Assembly: GCA_028455995.1 (NCBI GenBank)
Contig: JABELC010000004.1
Coordinates: forward strand, 124,001 to 188,000
DNA: 64,000 bases
DNA from: Scleromitrula shiraiana
Taxonomy: Eukaryota > Ascomycota > Leotiomycetes > Helotiales > Sclerotiniaceae
Direction of reading: 5' to 3'
The notes under the pieces are model-generated. The model was not told the DNA's origin, ran no database searches, and worked only from the letters and a program-made list of their open reading frames with translations. Within the stretch, counting starts at the first letter, position 1, and each line of letters opens with the position of its first letter. The translations under genes were made by a program, and so were the position numbers. Below, in pieces: positions 35,892 to 48,662 of this stretch.

Positions 35892-36646
35892 CTAGATGTT
35901 GCCAATCTCCAGTTGGAAATCCTCCAACTCCTTTTGTGTTGTGGCATACTTCTTGGCCATCTCCTCGAACTTTGCCTCCCACTGATCGCGATCTTGTTCG
36001 AGTGCTTGTACTTTGCGTTCGAAGTGACCGGCCTTGACATCGGTTTGGCGGAGTCTGAGACAAGAAGTATATAGTCAGCTTATGCTCAGTGGAGTGTGTC
36101 ACATGAAAACGTGAAATGTGCAGAAGTTATGAAAAACATCTGCCCCTATTTTGACAACAGAAAGGTGAAAGAGAAATCAAACTTACTTCTCGTTTGTCTC
36201 GCGGAGGTTCTTATCAGCTTCCTCAGCTTCCTCTTCCAAGAGTTGTAATCGTCTTTGAAGAGTTTCGTTCTGTGTACCGTGTTGACTTCCCTCATCTGCC
36301 ACAGCTTTGGCCTCCTTAATACCAGTCTCCAACTTCTCAACTTCAGACTCCAACAAGCTGTTCTTGTGTGTAAGAGATGTAATCTCTTGCTCCTTTTGTA
36401 GATTCTCTTGTTCGAGAGCCTTAACCTTGGCTTGAAGCTCTTCCACTTTTGCAGTAGCTTCATCGGCCTCGATACGGAGGGTGTTCATTTTCTATTTAAT
36501 GAAAGAAATTAGTCATCTTGTCCTTTCAACTCATTACTATGAAGCGCATTTGCATTCGATGAAAAACGTTGGATTTTGTAACATTGGGGGTCAAATGGCG
36601 GGGTTGTTTCTTGTATTGTTTTGCTTACTTCCTTGATGCGATCCAT
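35892..36646 (-). CDS. TPM1: tropomyosin, 161 aa
   Basis: Exons 36629-36646 (six codons), 36187-36491 and 35892-36054 join to 161 residues, the length of yeast Tpm2 and S. pombe Cdc8. Start Met-Asp-Arg-Ile-Lys-Glu-Lys-Met is the classical fungal tropomyosin N-terminus. The whole chain is a heptad coiled coil with Leu/Ala at core positions and ends in Leu-Glu-Ile-Gly-Asn-Ile. It binds and stabilises formin-nucleated actin cables and the cytokinetic ring. Introns are 137 and 132 nt; the tiny first exon is typical of fungal tropomyosin genes. Confidence 0.95.
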
Positions 36647-37274
36647 TTTGAAGTTGATTTATTAACTGAGAAAGTTGATATATTTGTATTAAAAAGATGA
36701 TGCTGATACTTTGAATATTAAGTATCTGTTTATCTGTTTTGAAGATTGTGATGATTGTGATGATTGTGATGGGGTTGTGTTTGAAAGAGTTGTGAATTAG
36801 ATGGGAGGTTTTGCTTTGAATGGGTATTATTCCTAAAGTTCTAAAGGAGACGACGGTAGAAAGGTTGAAGACACGCCAACCGGAAATACAAGGTTATAAC
36901 TGGTTAATAATTATGGGTCACGTTCTAGGGTTGTTTTTGTTACCAAAATTACTCAATGAAGTTTAGGTTGCTGTGGTAACAAATCAAAATATCAAAATCC
37001 AACCAGAATCATCAATTAAACCCAGCCAGACCATATCCTTTCAAATCAATTGGGAATACGGGAAGTTCAAAGAATTATACCGGCAATTAACATAAACAAC
37101 TACTCATAAGACAGACGCGTTATACAATCACCCACCATATTCATCTTCATATCTCTAATCTAATGTAATACCTTCTTCAAAATACATACAATTAACACAA
37201 TTCGACATCACCGTATACAAATATCAAAGGCAACTCAATTGAATAGAGAATCTCTATCTCAATACACAAGCAAT
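36647..37274. other. divergent upstream region of tropomyosin and securin-like gene
   Basis: Leader DNA for both genes. Contains three TGATTGTGA units near 36745-36772; otherwise nothing distinctive. Confidence 0.5.
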
Positions 37275-38875
37275 ATGTTTGCAGCTCGCGATCAAGAAAA
37301 TTTGATTCATGGACATCAACAAGTTGCTGCTTCTAAGCCTCTCAATCAAGGTACAAGAAGTTTACAACCAAAAACTCCTGGAAACAGATTCCCAAAAACA
37401 CCTTTGAAGGTTCCACTCAATGATGAGAATGCGCCTGGGGGGCTTGGAGGAAAGGGAACTACTAAGGGTAAAGGTTTAGGTGGAAAAGACGCGACAGTTG
37501 ACAAAAATGCATTTGTTACTCCTATGGGTAAGCATCTTCTGTCATCTAGAGGATAATTGCGATCTCTCATCACTAATTCATATCAGGTCCTCGCAATCGA
37601 GCTCCTCTTGGAATGAAAACTACAAATGCCAAGACCAAAGTATTCCAAACTCCAGCTGGTCCCCCGCCCGAAAAAGAGCTTGAGAAAACTGTTCAAAAAC
37701 AAACAAGTACAAGAAGACCAAAGCCAAAGGTTTCAGAGAAGGTTAAGATTGATGTACATGGAGATGAGAGTCCATTGGGAGATCCAGATGTCGAATATAT
37801 GCCACCGAGGTCTAAGGACCTACCTTATGATTCCGATGTCTTCCCAAGAGGTTGTCTTAACTACGATATGTTGAAGCCAGGAAATCTTACAAGAGGAAGT
37901 TTAGCAGAATGGTACAACACTGCTGATAGGAATGGCAAATCAAAACTTGAGAGGGATCTTGAAGAATCTTATATTAAATCTGCGAAAAATGCTGACGAAC
38001 AAATATTGGCATCCATGGAAGAAGACTGGACTATCGGTGATGTTCCCGAGACGTTCAAAAGTATCAAGAAGAAACCATCACTGCAATCACAGAACAAACC
38101 AAGAGTTTTCTCGGAGCAGAGATCAAGACCGGTGATTACTACCAAAGGTCCTACTACTATTACATCTCGAAGGGCAGCATCAGCATTATCTACCGCTCCT
38201 AGAACTATATCAGAACCATTGAAGAGACCCGCAACCGCAATTGCTCGTCCAGTCAACTCATCATTTCTAATTAGAGGAAAGAAAACCCCACTCGTTGCAC
38301 CAACACCAAATACAACCATGAGAGCTGCAGCCGCAACGGCAACGTCAAGAAGTACAATCGGTTACACAAAAGGTAGATCCGTACCTAGCATCCTTCAAAA
38401 TAACCAAAAGAAAGATACACTACCCCCAACTTCAACTTCATCCACAATTTCATCTCTCTTCAAACAGAACACAATATCATCATTACCACGGTCAACAAGT
38501 ACCCTTTCACATGATTCAGATAGCACCATCACACCGGCTAAATATGCTCAACAGAAAGAACAAAATAAGGATGAGGAACCGGAGTATAAGAGGTTGGGAT
38601 TCTTAGATGCATTTTTGAATCTTGATGGGGATGAGGAGGATTTGGAACCGGCATTGAGGGGGGAGATACCGGATTGCTTGACCAGGTTTGAGGAGGATGA
38701 GGAGGATTTCGTTTTTACACTTGGGGGTGAGGAGGGGAAGAATAACGTTGATTTTGATGGGAAAGCTGGTGTCAGTGCTGAGGGTGCTGCTGAAGACGAT
38801 GCTGTGGTTGATGCTAATGCTGCTACTGAAGAAGATGCCGTCACAGAGGATACCGAAGCATTCACTGCCGAGTAA
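37275..38875 (+). CDS. securin-like protein (Cut2/Pds1 type), 513 aa
   Basis: Exons 37275-37527 and 37587-38875 join across a 59-nt intron with GTAAGC donor. ATG 37275 is used because the longer open frame begins with TTG. The exon junction creates a perfect destruction box (Arg-Ala-Pro-Leu with Asn nine residues after the Arg). The N-terminus also holds an Asp-Gln-Glu-Asn-Leu segment and two Lys-Thr-Pro sites. Residues near 155 carry Val-Glu-Tyr-Met-Pro-Pro, matching a short motif I recall from S. pombe Cut2. The middle is Ser/Thr/Pro-rich and the end strongly acidic, as expected for a separase inhibitor destroyed by APC/C at anaphase. Securins diverge fast, so the call rests on these short motifs and overall character. 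Confidence 0.6.
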
Positions 38876-40177
38876 TCTCCTCGCCCCAAACGAGTATAAA
38901 ACACCCTGTATTTGTATTTATAAGTGCTTGTGTATCTATTTTATTGGAGGAATGGGAGAGCGGTGGATGGCGCTATGAAATTATGAACTCTGTAAAGCCT
39001 GTTGGCTGAATGAGTGCATGGGTTAACATTTCTGTATGATACCCATCGTTAACTTATTTAATGGATGGATGGATAAATGACTTGATGGTGGAGTGTTGTT
39101 GTATTGTATTATATTGTATGTATCGTTGAATTGTCATCATTCAATCGTTACTGATCGTTATATCTGTTCCGTTCCGTATATTGTGAGATCGATCAGTGGT
39201 CCATGTGGGCATTAAAAGTTGAGAAGATGGTATTTGTGTAGTTGATTGCGTGGTTTTCTTATATGATCTGATCTGATCTGATCTGATCTGATGAAGATGG
39301 TTTGTATATGACATGCAGAGCTAGGTGACTGACAGAGTGAGTATATTCACGGTAGTAAAGATGGACGTCGATGGATTACCGAGGTGTTAATAATGGGGTA
39401 TATATGTAAATTCATACAGAAAACTTTTAACTAGATACGATTATTTTTGATACAGGAGTTGATGATATATAGAGTAGATTGTCGAATGGATTGAACCAAG
39501 TAAGCAGAGGTTGTGACAGATATCGTATTGCGGATTGTTTCTGGGAGCCGTCGAAGAGAGGGTGTGATAGAGTGGTGGATGGATGTAACTCGTAAAGATG
39601 GCATGGTTTGGTAGATTGGGATTTCTTGCGGTGCGTGTGGACAGTCGGTAGATGGATATGGGGCCAGTGATGAAGTGGTAAGAGGGAGAAGGAGTGGTCT
39701 TGTAAGGCAATGCTGTTGGGTTCCGACAAACTGGAATTAGTATAGAGACTGCATAAATGTGGATGCTTGTCAATGATTAAGACTGGGTTGCTTGGATAAA
39801 TTTTACTTGTAGAGATATTTGAGTGTTGTTTGAATTATCTACATGAAATTTGATTAAGAGTTCTCGTTATTATAACAACAAAAGTTAGATTTATCTTTAT
39901 GGTTGTTCCTAACCTCTATCCCCATATACTCTATTACTCATAATGATATAGAGTATCGACCCATTGTCTGACTTCAAAATCACCTGTTTGGTATACCAAG
40001 ATATATAAGTATTAATACTTATATTATAACACCAATGTGTTATTGTCTGCGGTCTCTCTACGAACTCTCTCCTGTTGAACCTTGTGAATTCGACATTTCT
40101 TCACGGTCCTCTTATACGAAGGAGATTTCCATGCTCTTAGCTATTTCATATCTAAACTCCGCAACACAATCCCTAAA
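38876..40177. other. intergenic, convergent 3' region
   Basis: Between the securin-like stop and the stop of the membrane-protein pseudogene. Holds a CTGAT pentamer repeat at about 39264-39292. Short open frames on either strand have no protein-like character. Confidence 0.6.
39264..39292. repeat. (CTGAT)n microsatellite
   Basis: About five tandem pentamers in intergenic DNA. Confidence 0.8.
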
Positions 40178-42617
40178 TCAATCGAACCCATATCTCTTCT
40201 CCCCACCAATCCCATACATCTTCCCCTTCTCCAAATCTCTCACTTCCCAATCCGTGCCAAAACCAGCCCTAGTCACATTCTCGCCGCCCTTCTCATCTCC
40301 TTCAATAAACTCCCCAAATCTAACCTTTAGATTTCCCAACTCCCCCTCTGCACCTTCCTCACCTCCCAAGCAATGCCCTCTCGCAACCCTATCTAAAGAG
40401 TTTCCCCCGGTCGTGGTAGTAAGCAATTGAACGAATCCCCCATCCACAGCCGCGACGCCATTACTCTTCAACGCCCACGCTCCTACCAGAAGAAAAGGGA
40501 GGGCTAGTCCCAAGGATAGGGAATAAGGGAGGAAGAGATTACGTGGTTTAGAGAGTGTGAAGATATTCTGAGTTGTACGGATCGTGGTGTTTGTATGTGT
40601 ATTCCAGAGACCGTAGGCGTTCATGAGGGAAATAGTTGTGTTGAGAAGAAGAGAATTAAGACCATCCTGGGTGACGTTGATGATGAGTCTCTCGGCGTCG
40701 ACTTGTTGATTTGTGTATTTTTGGAATCGGCTAGAGAACCGGGATCCAAGGACGTAGAGTGGTTTATTAGCTGTGTACATATATGGTCAAAAAATTAGTG
40801 AATGCATTAAATTTGGACACAGCGTGATGTAATCTGATGTGTAGCTTGACTTACAGGTGCCCGTTCCATAATTTTCCTCTGTTGACATTGTCACATTAGT
40901 GGACCATGAATTACCACCACCATTGAGAGGTGGCTCCGTGATCGAGATATTATTAAACTCAGGGAATGAAAGTGGTGTAGTCTCATCGAATGGGCCAGCA
41001 CTGTCGATCGACATGGCGAGATTTCCCCAGATTGGCTGAAATGTCGTGCTGGCAATATTTACTAAATTATTATTGCGATACCAAGCCAGCGCACTGTCAT
41101 TCCAGTATAGAGGGGTTGTGCTTTCGTTTGCTAACCCATCGACAGTCATAACCGCATTGAAAAGATCCCCAGTCGGGATTGCCGAGAGAGGCTGTGCTAA
41201 GGATGATAAGGTGCGAATGTTATTCTCAAAATTGACACTAAGGTTATATTGTGCTCGCCACATCGTACAACTTAAAACAGTTTTCAAAGTAGCCACACTA
41301 CCGCTTGTGGTATCATTGCCGAACTCAAGATCTTCCGGGTTGCTATTGGTTGCGAGAGGGAGATATGTGGTAAAGTTGAAAGGAGAGGCCCATGCAGAAG
41401 GGCCTGCTGTATACACATTAAATTATCCATAACCAGTGGACACGTTTGTTGAGGCGAAGTAAGATATGGAAGACCCGGAGGCACAATCTACCCAGGGAGC
41501 TATGAATGAAAGCGTGTAGGAACAATTGCTGCCACAGGGGGAGGACATAGTCAAAGGGGAGTCGGCAAGAAGGGCTTGGGTGGATAGTTGGAGCATGGGG
41601 TTGAAAGTCGTTTCACCAGTTCTGTATTAGGTGTTAGAATTGAAAAATTAAAAACTGCGAGTTCTTCTGCATTGATCCCACCAAATTAAACTAACCGTGG
41701 CCCAGTAGCACCCCCTGGTGGAAGATGTCCCGGCAAGAAATTTTGATTTGCAGCAATATAACTACCGTTTCAAATCTATAAAATACCAATCAGTAAGTCA
41801 CTAGCAGCGAAAATGTCAAAAAAAGTATCCGTTACATACAAAAGAAGCATTGAAACTCGGAACATCGATCATAGAAAACTTCGTTTCATTAGTTGCAACA
41901 ACTGTGAGTGCACCTGTTGGGAAGTTAACCACAACTTGTACCCCCCACATAAAACACACAAGTGCTAAAAGGAAAGGCACAGCTACTATAGCATCAAAAC
42001 TGAAGATGAAGAGCGGATTCGAACCTAATGTGAACAATGTCTCAATGGTAGATATTTTTAAAGAGGAGACTCGGAAGATTTTTCATAGATATTGGCAGAA
42101 TGCGAGACCGAGACCAGAATTCAAACAGATCCCAAATCCACTCGCTAGAATGTTAGATGCGATTGATATATACTAATAAAATAATGAGTGATTGCAGATG
42201 ATGATGATGGGAAAACTAGGTTTAGAGCGTTACTTACGGATTGGGGTGCAATCATGTCCTTCCCATGGGCTGCTTTGCCGTCGATAAGTTTAAGAAAGAC
42301 AATATGAGTTATCGCAAGAAATCCAGCTAAAATTCAGGTTAACACCAGTTCCTATCTCGAATGATGAATGAAGTGATTGCAATGGATTAGAAGATGTACT
42401 CACCAAGTAAAAAGCTGCCAACCATTAGAAACGGCGTTCGCAAGCCTATACCCCATGGGCTGATATTCGTGTATTTCTTGTCATGAGTTTCATCCTCGGT
42501 ATCAGATGTTGAGTTGAGCGTTTTTTCCGAGATGTCACTGAAAGTGGAAGCATATGTGTCTTCTCTGATGATCAATGGTTTATCCGGTGCTCTGAAACTT
42601 TGTGTCTGTGATGTCAT
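40178..42617 (-). pseudogene. fungal multi-span membrane glycoprotein, inactivated by three nonsense codons
   Basis: Six exons (42404-42617, 42238-42326, 41840-42172, 41696-41775, 40855-41621, 40178-40770) have good donors (GTGAGT, GTAAGT, GTATGT, GTTAGT, GTAAGT) and keep one frame for 692 codons. Three internal stops interrupt it: TGA at 42083-42085, TGA at 41770-41772 and TAA at 41423-41425. The encoded protein has a cytosolic Ser/Thr/Asp-rich start, a hydrophobic segment at the exon 1-2 junction, two more in exon 3, a large extracellular part with many Asn-x-Ser/Thr sites and paired Cys, and a last helix near the end (Leu-Pro-Tyr-Ser-Leu-Ser-Leu-Gly), then an acidic Gly-rich tail. It resembles a common filamentous-fungal membrane family of unknown function. 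All splice sites and the true stop are intact, so inactivation looks recent, or is a sequencing error. Confidence 0.72.
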
Positions 42618-44016
42618 ATCGTGATAATTCGGGCAGCTCAAAGTCTAGATGTGAAGTTTTATGTTAGCGTTTTGATCCGAATGAGATGTTTGTGAAAACA
42701 TGACGGTACAGGAAAACCTGCCCTTAAAGATCACTCATTGTAAGCACAACCTCGCAACAAGAATATATATCTGAGTACCGTCGATTTCATATAAAGCTTA
42801 AGAATAACCTTTTTTTTTCTTGGAAATTATCCCCTAACAACTTGGTATCCCTCTCATTAAAACGAAAATTAACTTAACAAGGCCTGCATTGAATTTATTG
42901 ATAATATAGTGTGGAGCATTTCCAGTGCTCCAGCATCAATATGAATGTATGAAGGTATGATGATTGATCATTATTCTATAGGAGCAGTCACGGGAGTTTC
43001 TTATATGCATATGCATATGATGATCTTCTGTTTCAATGCGGATCCCGGCGGTATGGTTAAGCGCTGGTTATGCTCGTTCTAATGATAGAATAATTTTGGG
43101 GACGCACTTACCTATTTAGGTAAACAAACGAATTTTGGGGCCAGGGGGGCTAAATGAAATTCAGTGGCAGCCAATGACTGATGAATTACATAATGAAAAT
43201 CGAACGTTGGTGCTTATATGATTGGTTTCCACTGTTCGTTACTGAATGATCTTCGGAGTTTCACACATATGTGAAGTGTGGAATTTCTGCGGAGAACTTG
43301 CTTTTTTGACTGAAATTATTTCCGTTCAGTCTGTTAGATACCTAAGGTTATCACTGGCATTAGAGATATGAGCATATCATATTCAGCCTTGCCACCATAT
43401 AATTCTTAAGTATAAAGATTGTGTTCCAGTGCCTGCTTCGTTGCTGCCGTTCCGGTCTCAATCAAGTAGTAAGATCCCATTATATGAAAGTGGAACTAAT
43501 GGTGCTATCAAATATCTGTATTCCCGATAAAACTAGTTATATAAAAAGATATCGCTATCTCGAATCAATTGAAAGTTTGTGCAGCGAATAAACAGTGGAC
43601 ATTTATGATATTGGAATCCTTCTCGTTGGTATTTGATTAAGAAATATAGTAAGTTCAAGCAAGAATAATGGACTCAACTTATCGTTATTTAGAAATTATG
43701 ATAGCAGCTTCACCATCATAGATTATTTCTTGAAATGGTCAGAATGGAAGTAACTGTTTTCCATGGGAAGTTACTCATGGTGGAGAGGAATATCGCAGGA
43801 GGAAAGTTCCCTCCACCTCTTCCCATATCCTCGCCCATAATCTTTTATAAACTTATTTCTTGGAACATCAACATCAAAACATTATATTCTTTGCTTACTA
43901 CTTCTATCGCTATATTATCCAACTATTCAAATATTACAATCTATCATTCGTAACATTCTTATTACACACACATTCGTTTGTTATACTTTGCTTCACATTG
44001 TGGCAATCCTATCATC
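42618..44016. other. intergenic
   Basis: AT-rich, with an ATATGCATATGCATAT palindrome near 43003-43019. No supported gene; the short open frame at 43735-43953 ends before any conserved feature. Confidence 0.55.
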
Positions 44017-45050
44017 ATGGAAGATCAGCGTTATCGTAGATACGCATATAAAAAATACGAGGAAAACACAAACAATATCATTAAATGACTCATTTGCACC
44101 TCCAACCGCATTATTGAAAGCCATGCTAGCTTTGAAGAATCGGCTAGTCTTCATAAAGGCAACCAGCTCAAAATTGATGAAATTGTCCCATGCGCAGATA
44201 CTATAGCGTCAGAGATTTCAAGAGGCTCTCAAGTCATCAAAAAGGTGCCGCACGATATCTTTCGCAAGTTTCAAAACACGATAGAATTGAGAACTAAAGC
44301 TGGCAAGTTCTATAGCAGGATTGAAGGCAAGAAGAACAGCGAAGAGACAGCAAACCACCAGTACTTTCTTGGCATTTTTCAAGAAGCTTTCAGGGTACTA
44401 GGAGGCTCATCTTGGATCTCTAGGCAAAGAATCAATAATGAAGAACATTCACCAGAACTCCCGTCCAATCCATTTGAGCGTCTAGTGTTACATCATGTAG
44501 GAGACAACGGCTTGAATAATGTGCAGGTGCCCGAGGATCCACGCAATACAACGCAATCTGATAATGAACAGCCGGTGGACCAAAACGTAGAAAAGAACTC
44601 GAGAGAAAATCGAAAAGGAAGAAAAGCACGCAAAAATACATGGATATGGGTTCTTGTTGATGATGAAAAGCTCATCAAGCACTACTTGATGGCTAGTACA
44701 CTTGCAGCACATTGGGTTGAATTTCGATCTTACCTGAATCAGCTTTGGAGAGAAGTATACAATGGCTCTGGAACGGCAAATGACTTTGCTGTTGCCGCAG
44801 CTATGTCTGTATCATTAGCTGGCAGAATAAAGCAGGAACAGTTGCGAATTTTCGAAGAGTTTCCTGATCATGATTCTTATCACAACCTCTGAGAATCCAT
44901 CAAACAAAAAGAACTAGAAGGATCTGAAACAGTTACAAATGGCAATAGTAGTAAGAAGGTAGTTGAAAAGAAAATCGAGATATTTTCCGTTCTTGTTTAT
45001 AATGATCTCATCATGTTCTTAGATCATTACTGTTGGGGTCACTCAGGTAA
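44017..45050 (+). pseudogene. DUF6604-type protein remnant with two in-frame stops
   Basis: From ATG 44017 the frame reads Tyr-Arg-Arg-Tyr, Lys-Lys-Tyr, Glu-x-Asn-Thr and Ile-Ile-Lys, then meets TGA at 44086-44088 exactly where DUF6604 proteins carry a conserved Trp (Trp-Leu). The same frame continues open to a second TGA at 44890-44892 and then about 45 more protein-like codons. The long middle segment (44245-44892) has helical, charged character with Trp-x-Trp-Val-Leu-Val-Asp-Asp-Glu typical of this fungal family of unknown function. There is no frameshift. The downstream end is vague; fungal members are normally much longer, so the gene is also truncated. Confidence 0.5.
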
Positions 45051-45562
45051 ATTGTTAACGATATTAAAAACGTATGTTCATATATGATACGAAAACTGTG
45101 TGAAAAAAGTCTCGAGGACGGTGTGGTGCTTAAATGTGATGGTTGGAAACAAAAATCAAAACAAGATAAATGTCGATGTTTTATGATAGTCACATGATTA
45201 GCACTGTGCCACATTTGCTACGCCACATCGGTGAATTCATTGGAAAAGCCTTAATTTGGACACCGGCCACCTGAACCTGAACCTTCTTCTTTTCTCCACT
45301 CACTAATTTTCAACTGGCTGTAAACATTTGGTGCTTGATTCTCTTAGCATCAATAACATCATTTTCACAGTTCATTTTGTCCCAAACAGTTTTTATTATA
45401 TGTTATATACATTTCATATGTATTGATCCATTTATTCATTGGATGCCACTCTTTTTGTCATTTGCGTATAATCATTACGTACTTTTTGTACATCTCATAT
45501 ACTTCAATTGATCTCCTGAGATTGATATAAACAAGCCTGAGTTCAATGCACCTCCAAACATC
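45051..45562. other. intergenic
   Basis: Region between the DUF6604 remnant and the 45563 gene. AT-rich and T-rich toward its right end; no coding signal that I can support. Confidence 0.5.
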
Positions 45563-47208
45563 ATGACTAAATCCATCTCTCAGGATCTAGAAACAGGCCG
45601 AACTTTGAGAGAATCTTCCATATTTGATCTTCCACAATATGTGATTAGTTACAATGAGGATCATACACTTCGTTGGGATCCACCAGCCGGATCGAAAGAA
45701 TTATCGATTGCTCTAAGCTATTATTTCCCATTGGAGAAAGATCTTGGGAGTAAGATGCAAGCAGCTACAAGGAAATTCTTGAGATCTGAACGACAAAAAG
45801 TATCTGAGGATGCAAAGGAGAATGGTACTCTTCTCGATGTACTGCCATCAAATCTGGATACAGACGACCAGGTCACGCGACAATCTGTAAAAGTCCCGGA
45901 ATCATCATTACACGCGCGATCTGTTCCAAACGTATCAAATCGAAATTCCTTGCCTGAAAACAAGACTATTCAATTCCTTACATGGGATGCTGACATGAAG
46001 GATTTTAGTCCAAGAATAAAGAAAAGACGATATGACAAGGAGGAGCGTGTTAAAGTAGCTGCTAATAGGGGGTTTGCATGTGCTCGGCATCGGAAACAAA
46101 AGATGAAGGTAATATCGAGATTATCTACTCATCGCTGCATTTGTTGACATTCTCCTAGTGTGACCCCGAGCGATGTTCAAGAAACAAGCAGCGGTTGAAT
46201 AGTCTAGAAGACATGGCATCAAAGATTGAAGACCAATCAGATTTAGACAGACGCCACTCTTCATTTACCCAAGGACCCGAAAGTTTCATACAGTCGGAAC
46301 TTACTGTAGACCCTGATACACTGACACTAAACTCTTCTCCTTCAGATCCATCTCCAAGATGGACAATGGCTTCTTTTGTGGATCCAGCGACTTTATATAA
46401 ATTGGAAGGGTTTCATACAAGTGCGCAATCACTCGATTTCCCAACACCATCTCTCGAATACAGTTCCAGGTCTCACGACTCTATTGGTTCAGTGCTTTCT
46501 ACCTCATCTGATGTCAATTTCTTGGCTAGTTATGATGACATGTCTTTTGATATTCCTAGTTATGAAACCTATCCATGGTGGGCCCAAAATGACGTTGAAC
46601 AGAATGGTCACTCTTTCAATGAATTTATTCCTACGGAACAATCGACTATGATACCAGAAATACTACCCATAGATGCCAACCCGGAAACTAAACATGTATC
46701 TACAATGGATGAAACCTCCCCAGAACCTCAATGGTTTGGTGAGATTGCCGCCACGACTCATACTCAAGTTCCAGGTTCGGCTTCTGACCCAGTCCGACCA
46801 TCATCAAGCCCAATGGAGAAAACCACAAATTCAGCAAACGAAAACGATTCTACTCCAGAAAACATGATGGAATGGGAAGCAGCGCGTCCATCAAGCGTTG
46901 CACAAGGATACTATTGCAACGGCGATCACGATCAAATGGTGCCATTAACAGACGAGCAAAGAAGAACACTCATCAAATGGTGGGGTCGCGATAGATCTTC
47001 CGAGCAATCCCATCCACCTAGTATTCGGGGACGACAAAATTCCTATGGAAGCCAACCTTCAAATTTTGAATCGGTGGATAATTCTTCGAGTTTGGGTTTG
47101 GGGATGGGGAGGAAGGTAACGCTTAGGGAAAAGGTTAAGACGGTTCATGTGCCTCCTTTTCCGAGGAGTTTATTTAGGAGTCGGTCGGCGGGGAAAGAAA
47201 AGAAATAG
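45563..47208 (+). CDS. putative fungal regulator with a Cys/basic cluster, 531 aa
   Basis: Exons 45563-46108 and 46159-47208 join in phase 0 (donor GTAATA, acceptor CCTAG). Residues about 160-195 hold a basic segment with Cys-x-x-His and, straight after the splice, Cys-x4-Cys. The pattern Cys-x2-His-x6-Cys-x4-Cys within an Arg/Lys-rich stretch recalls zinc-cluster DNA-binding regions of fungal regulators, but it lacks the six-Cys spacing of Zn2Cys6. The rest is Ser/Pro/Asp-rich with a Trp-Trp-Gly-Arg-Asp motif near residue 477 and a basic C-terminus. The intron splits the Cys cluster. Nuclear regulator is my best guess; the family is not identified. Confidence 0.65.
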
Positions 47209-48662
47209 TGGGGTTGATTTGGTTTTGGGGCTAGTGGGGTGAGGGGAGTTTTTTTATGCTGGATATTAGAGTTGTGGGTGAGCTTATGGGTTTGTTGATT
47301 AAGACATCCTGCCTTTACTACTTACTGCGTCTGAGTTGTTCAAAGATTTGTTCTATCGGTGCAGTATTTATTTTGGAGATATCATGGGAGGCTTTTAAGC
47401 TTCGATAGTACACAACGTACAGTTTGGATATATACCTGTTTACTTCCCAACTAGGACATTCCATATTTCTATTATTTTGATCTAACTACGATCTCTGTCT
47501 ATTTCTAAGAGGAACATCACATACAATATAAATAATAGATTATCTACATATACGTTCATCAAAAACGTTAACAAAAATCAGCATTTCCAAATCAAAGCAA
47601 TCGGGGGTTTTTCTCAGTTCGCTGCTGATTTATTACCCATCCGTAAGCATAATTCCTACGAGGCTGATTGTACGATATTAATGCCGTCTTACTTTTCGTT
47701 TCTGTCCGTCCCATCTTATCACATCACACCGTATCAATCCATCCATCCATCAATCGGAGAATCGGAAATATAACAGTCCCGATTATGAATGTGCGGATGG
47801 ATGTATCTGAAGGATGCACGTAAGCACCGGAGATCCTTGCCTACCGCTACCTTAATCTGTCACTTTCTTCCTGTCTTCACTTAGCTCTAGAGTTAGTTAT
47901 TATATCAAACACACTGATATAATTCCTACATTTTTCGATACTATCCATCTCTACGTAGATACATAACAAGACAACAATACCAATACTCGCATTCGCATTC
48001 ATTCGCACTCGCACTAATTCGCACTCGCACTCGCATTAAACCGTTTTCTTCCCCTCCATCTCTTCCATCTCTTCCATCTCTTCCCTCCCACCGCCCCCAC
48101 ATCTCGTAAATAAGCACATCTAATTGGTCCATTCGTATGCACTTACTAACCATAACCGTAACCACTATTTATCAATTCATCCAACGGCATGGAGTCGGAT
48201 CTGACAACAATAATACCTGCATAGATACATACCTAGGTATAGTATGAAGCACTGCACTGCACTGCACTGCGCACAATAAGATCGAATCGAATCGAATCAT
48301 ACTTGCATACAGTACATGTACCGATTGGACTGGATACGCGTGTTTAATACGTTTACGATATGGTGCGCCTTGTGGTTATGCCTAGCTAGCGTGAGGTGCA
48401 TATGTGGATGGGGGATTATTCTTGGTGGATTGGCTGGGGTGGAATGAGGTTGGTTGGGATGGGATGAATAGTTTTGAGGTGAGAATTTAATTAGATATTA
48501 AGGTATCATCCTTCTTCTATTTAGGTTTTGATTTTTTTGTGATTTTGTTTGTTTTATATCGCACGTATTTCGAGTATTCTATATTGGGATTGGAATTCAA
48601 ATTTGGAAATTATATCGCTCCATTGACATTAAGCGGTTGAGATGTGGTGAATAATCAAGCTA
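47209..48662. other. intergenic with short tandem repeats
   Basis: Contains CATCC units near 47738-47753, a hexamer field of CGCACT/CGCATT near 47985-48038, CATCTCTTC units near 48057-48085, and CACTG pentamers near 48249-48269 followed by GAATC units. No gene seen. Confidence 0.6.
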
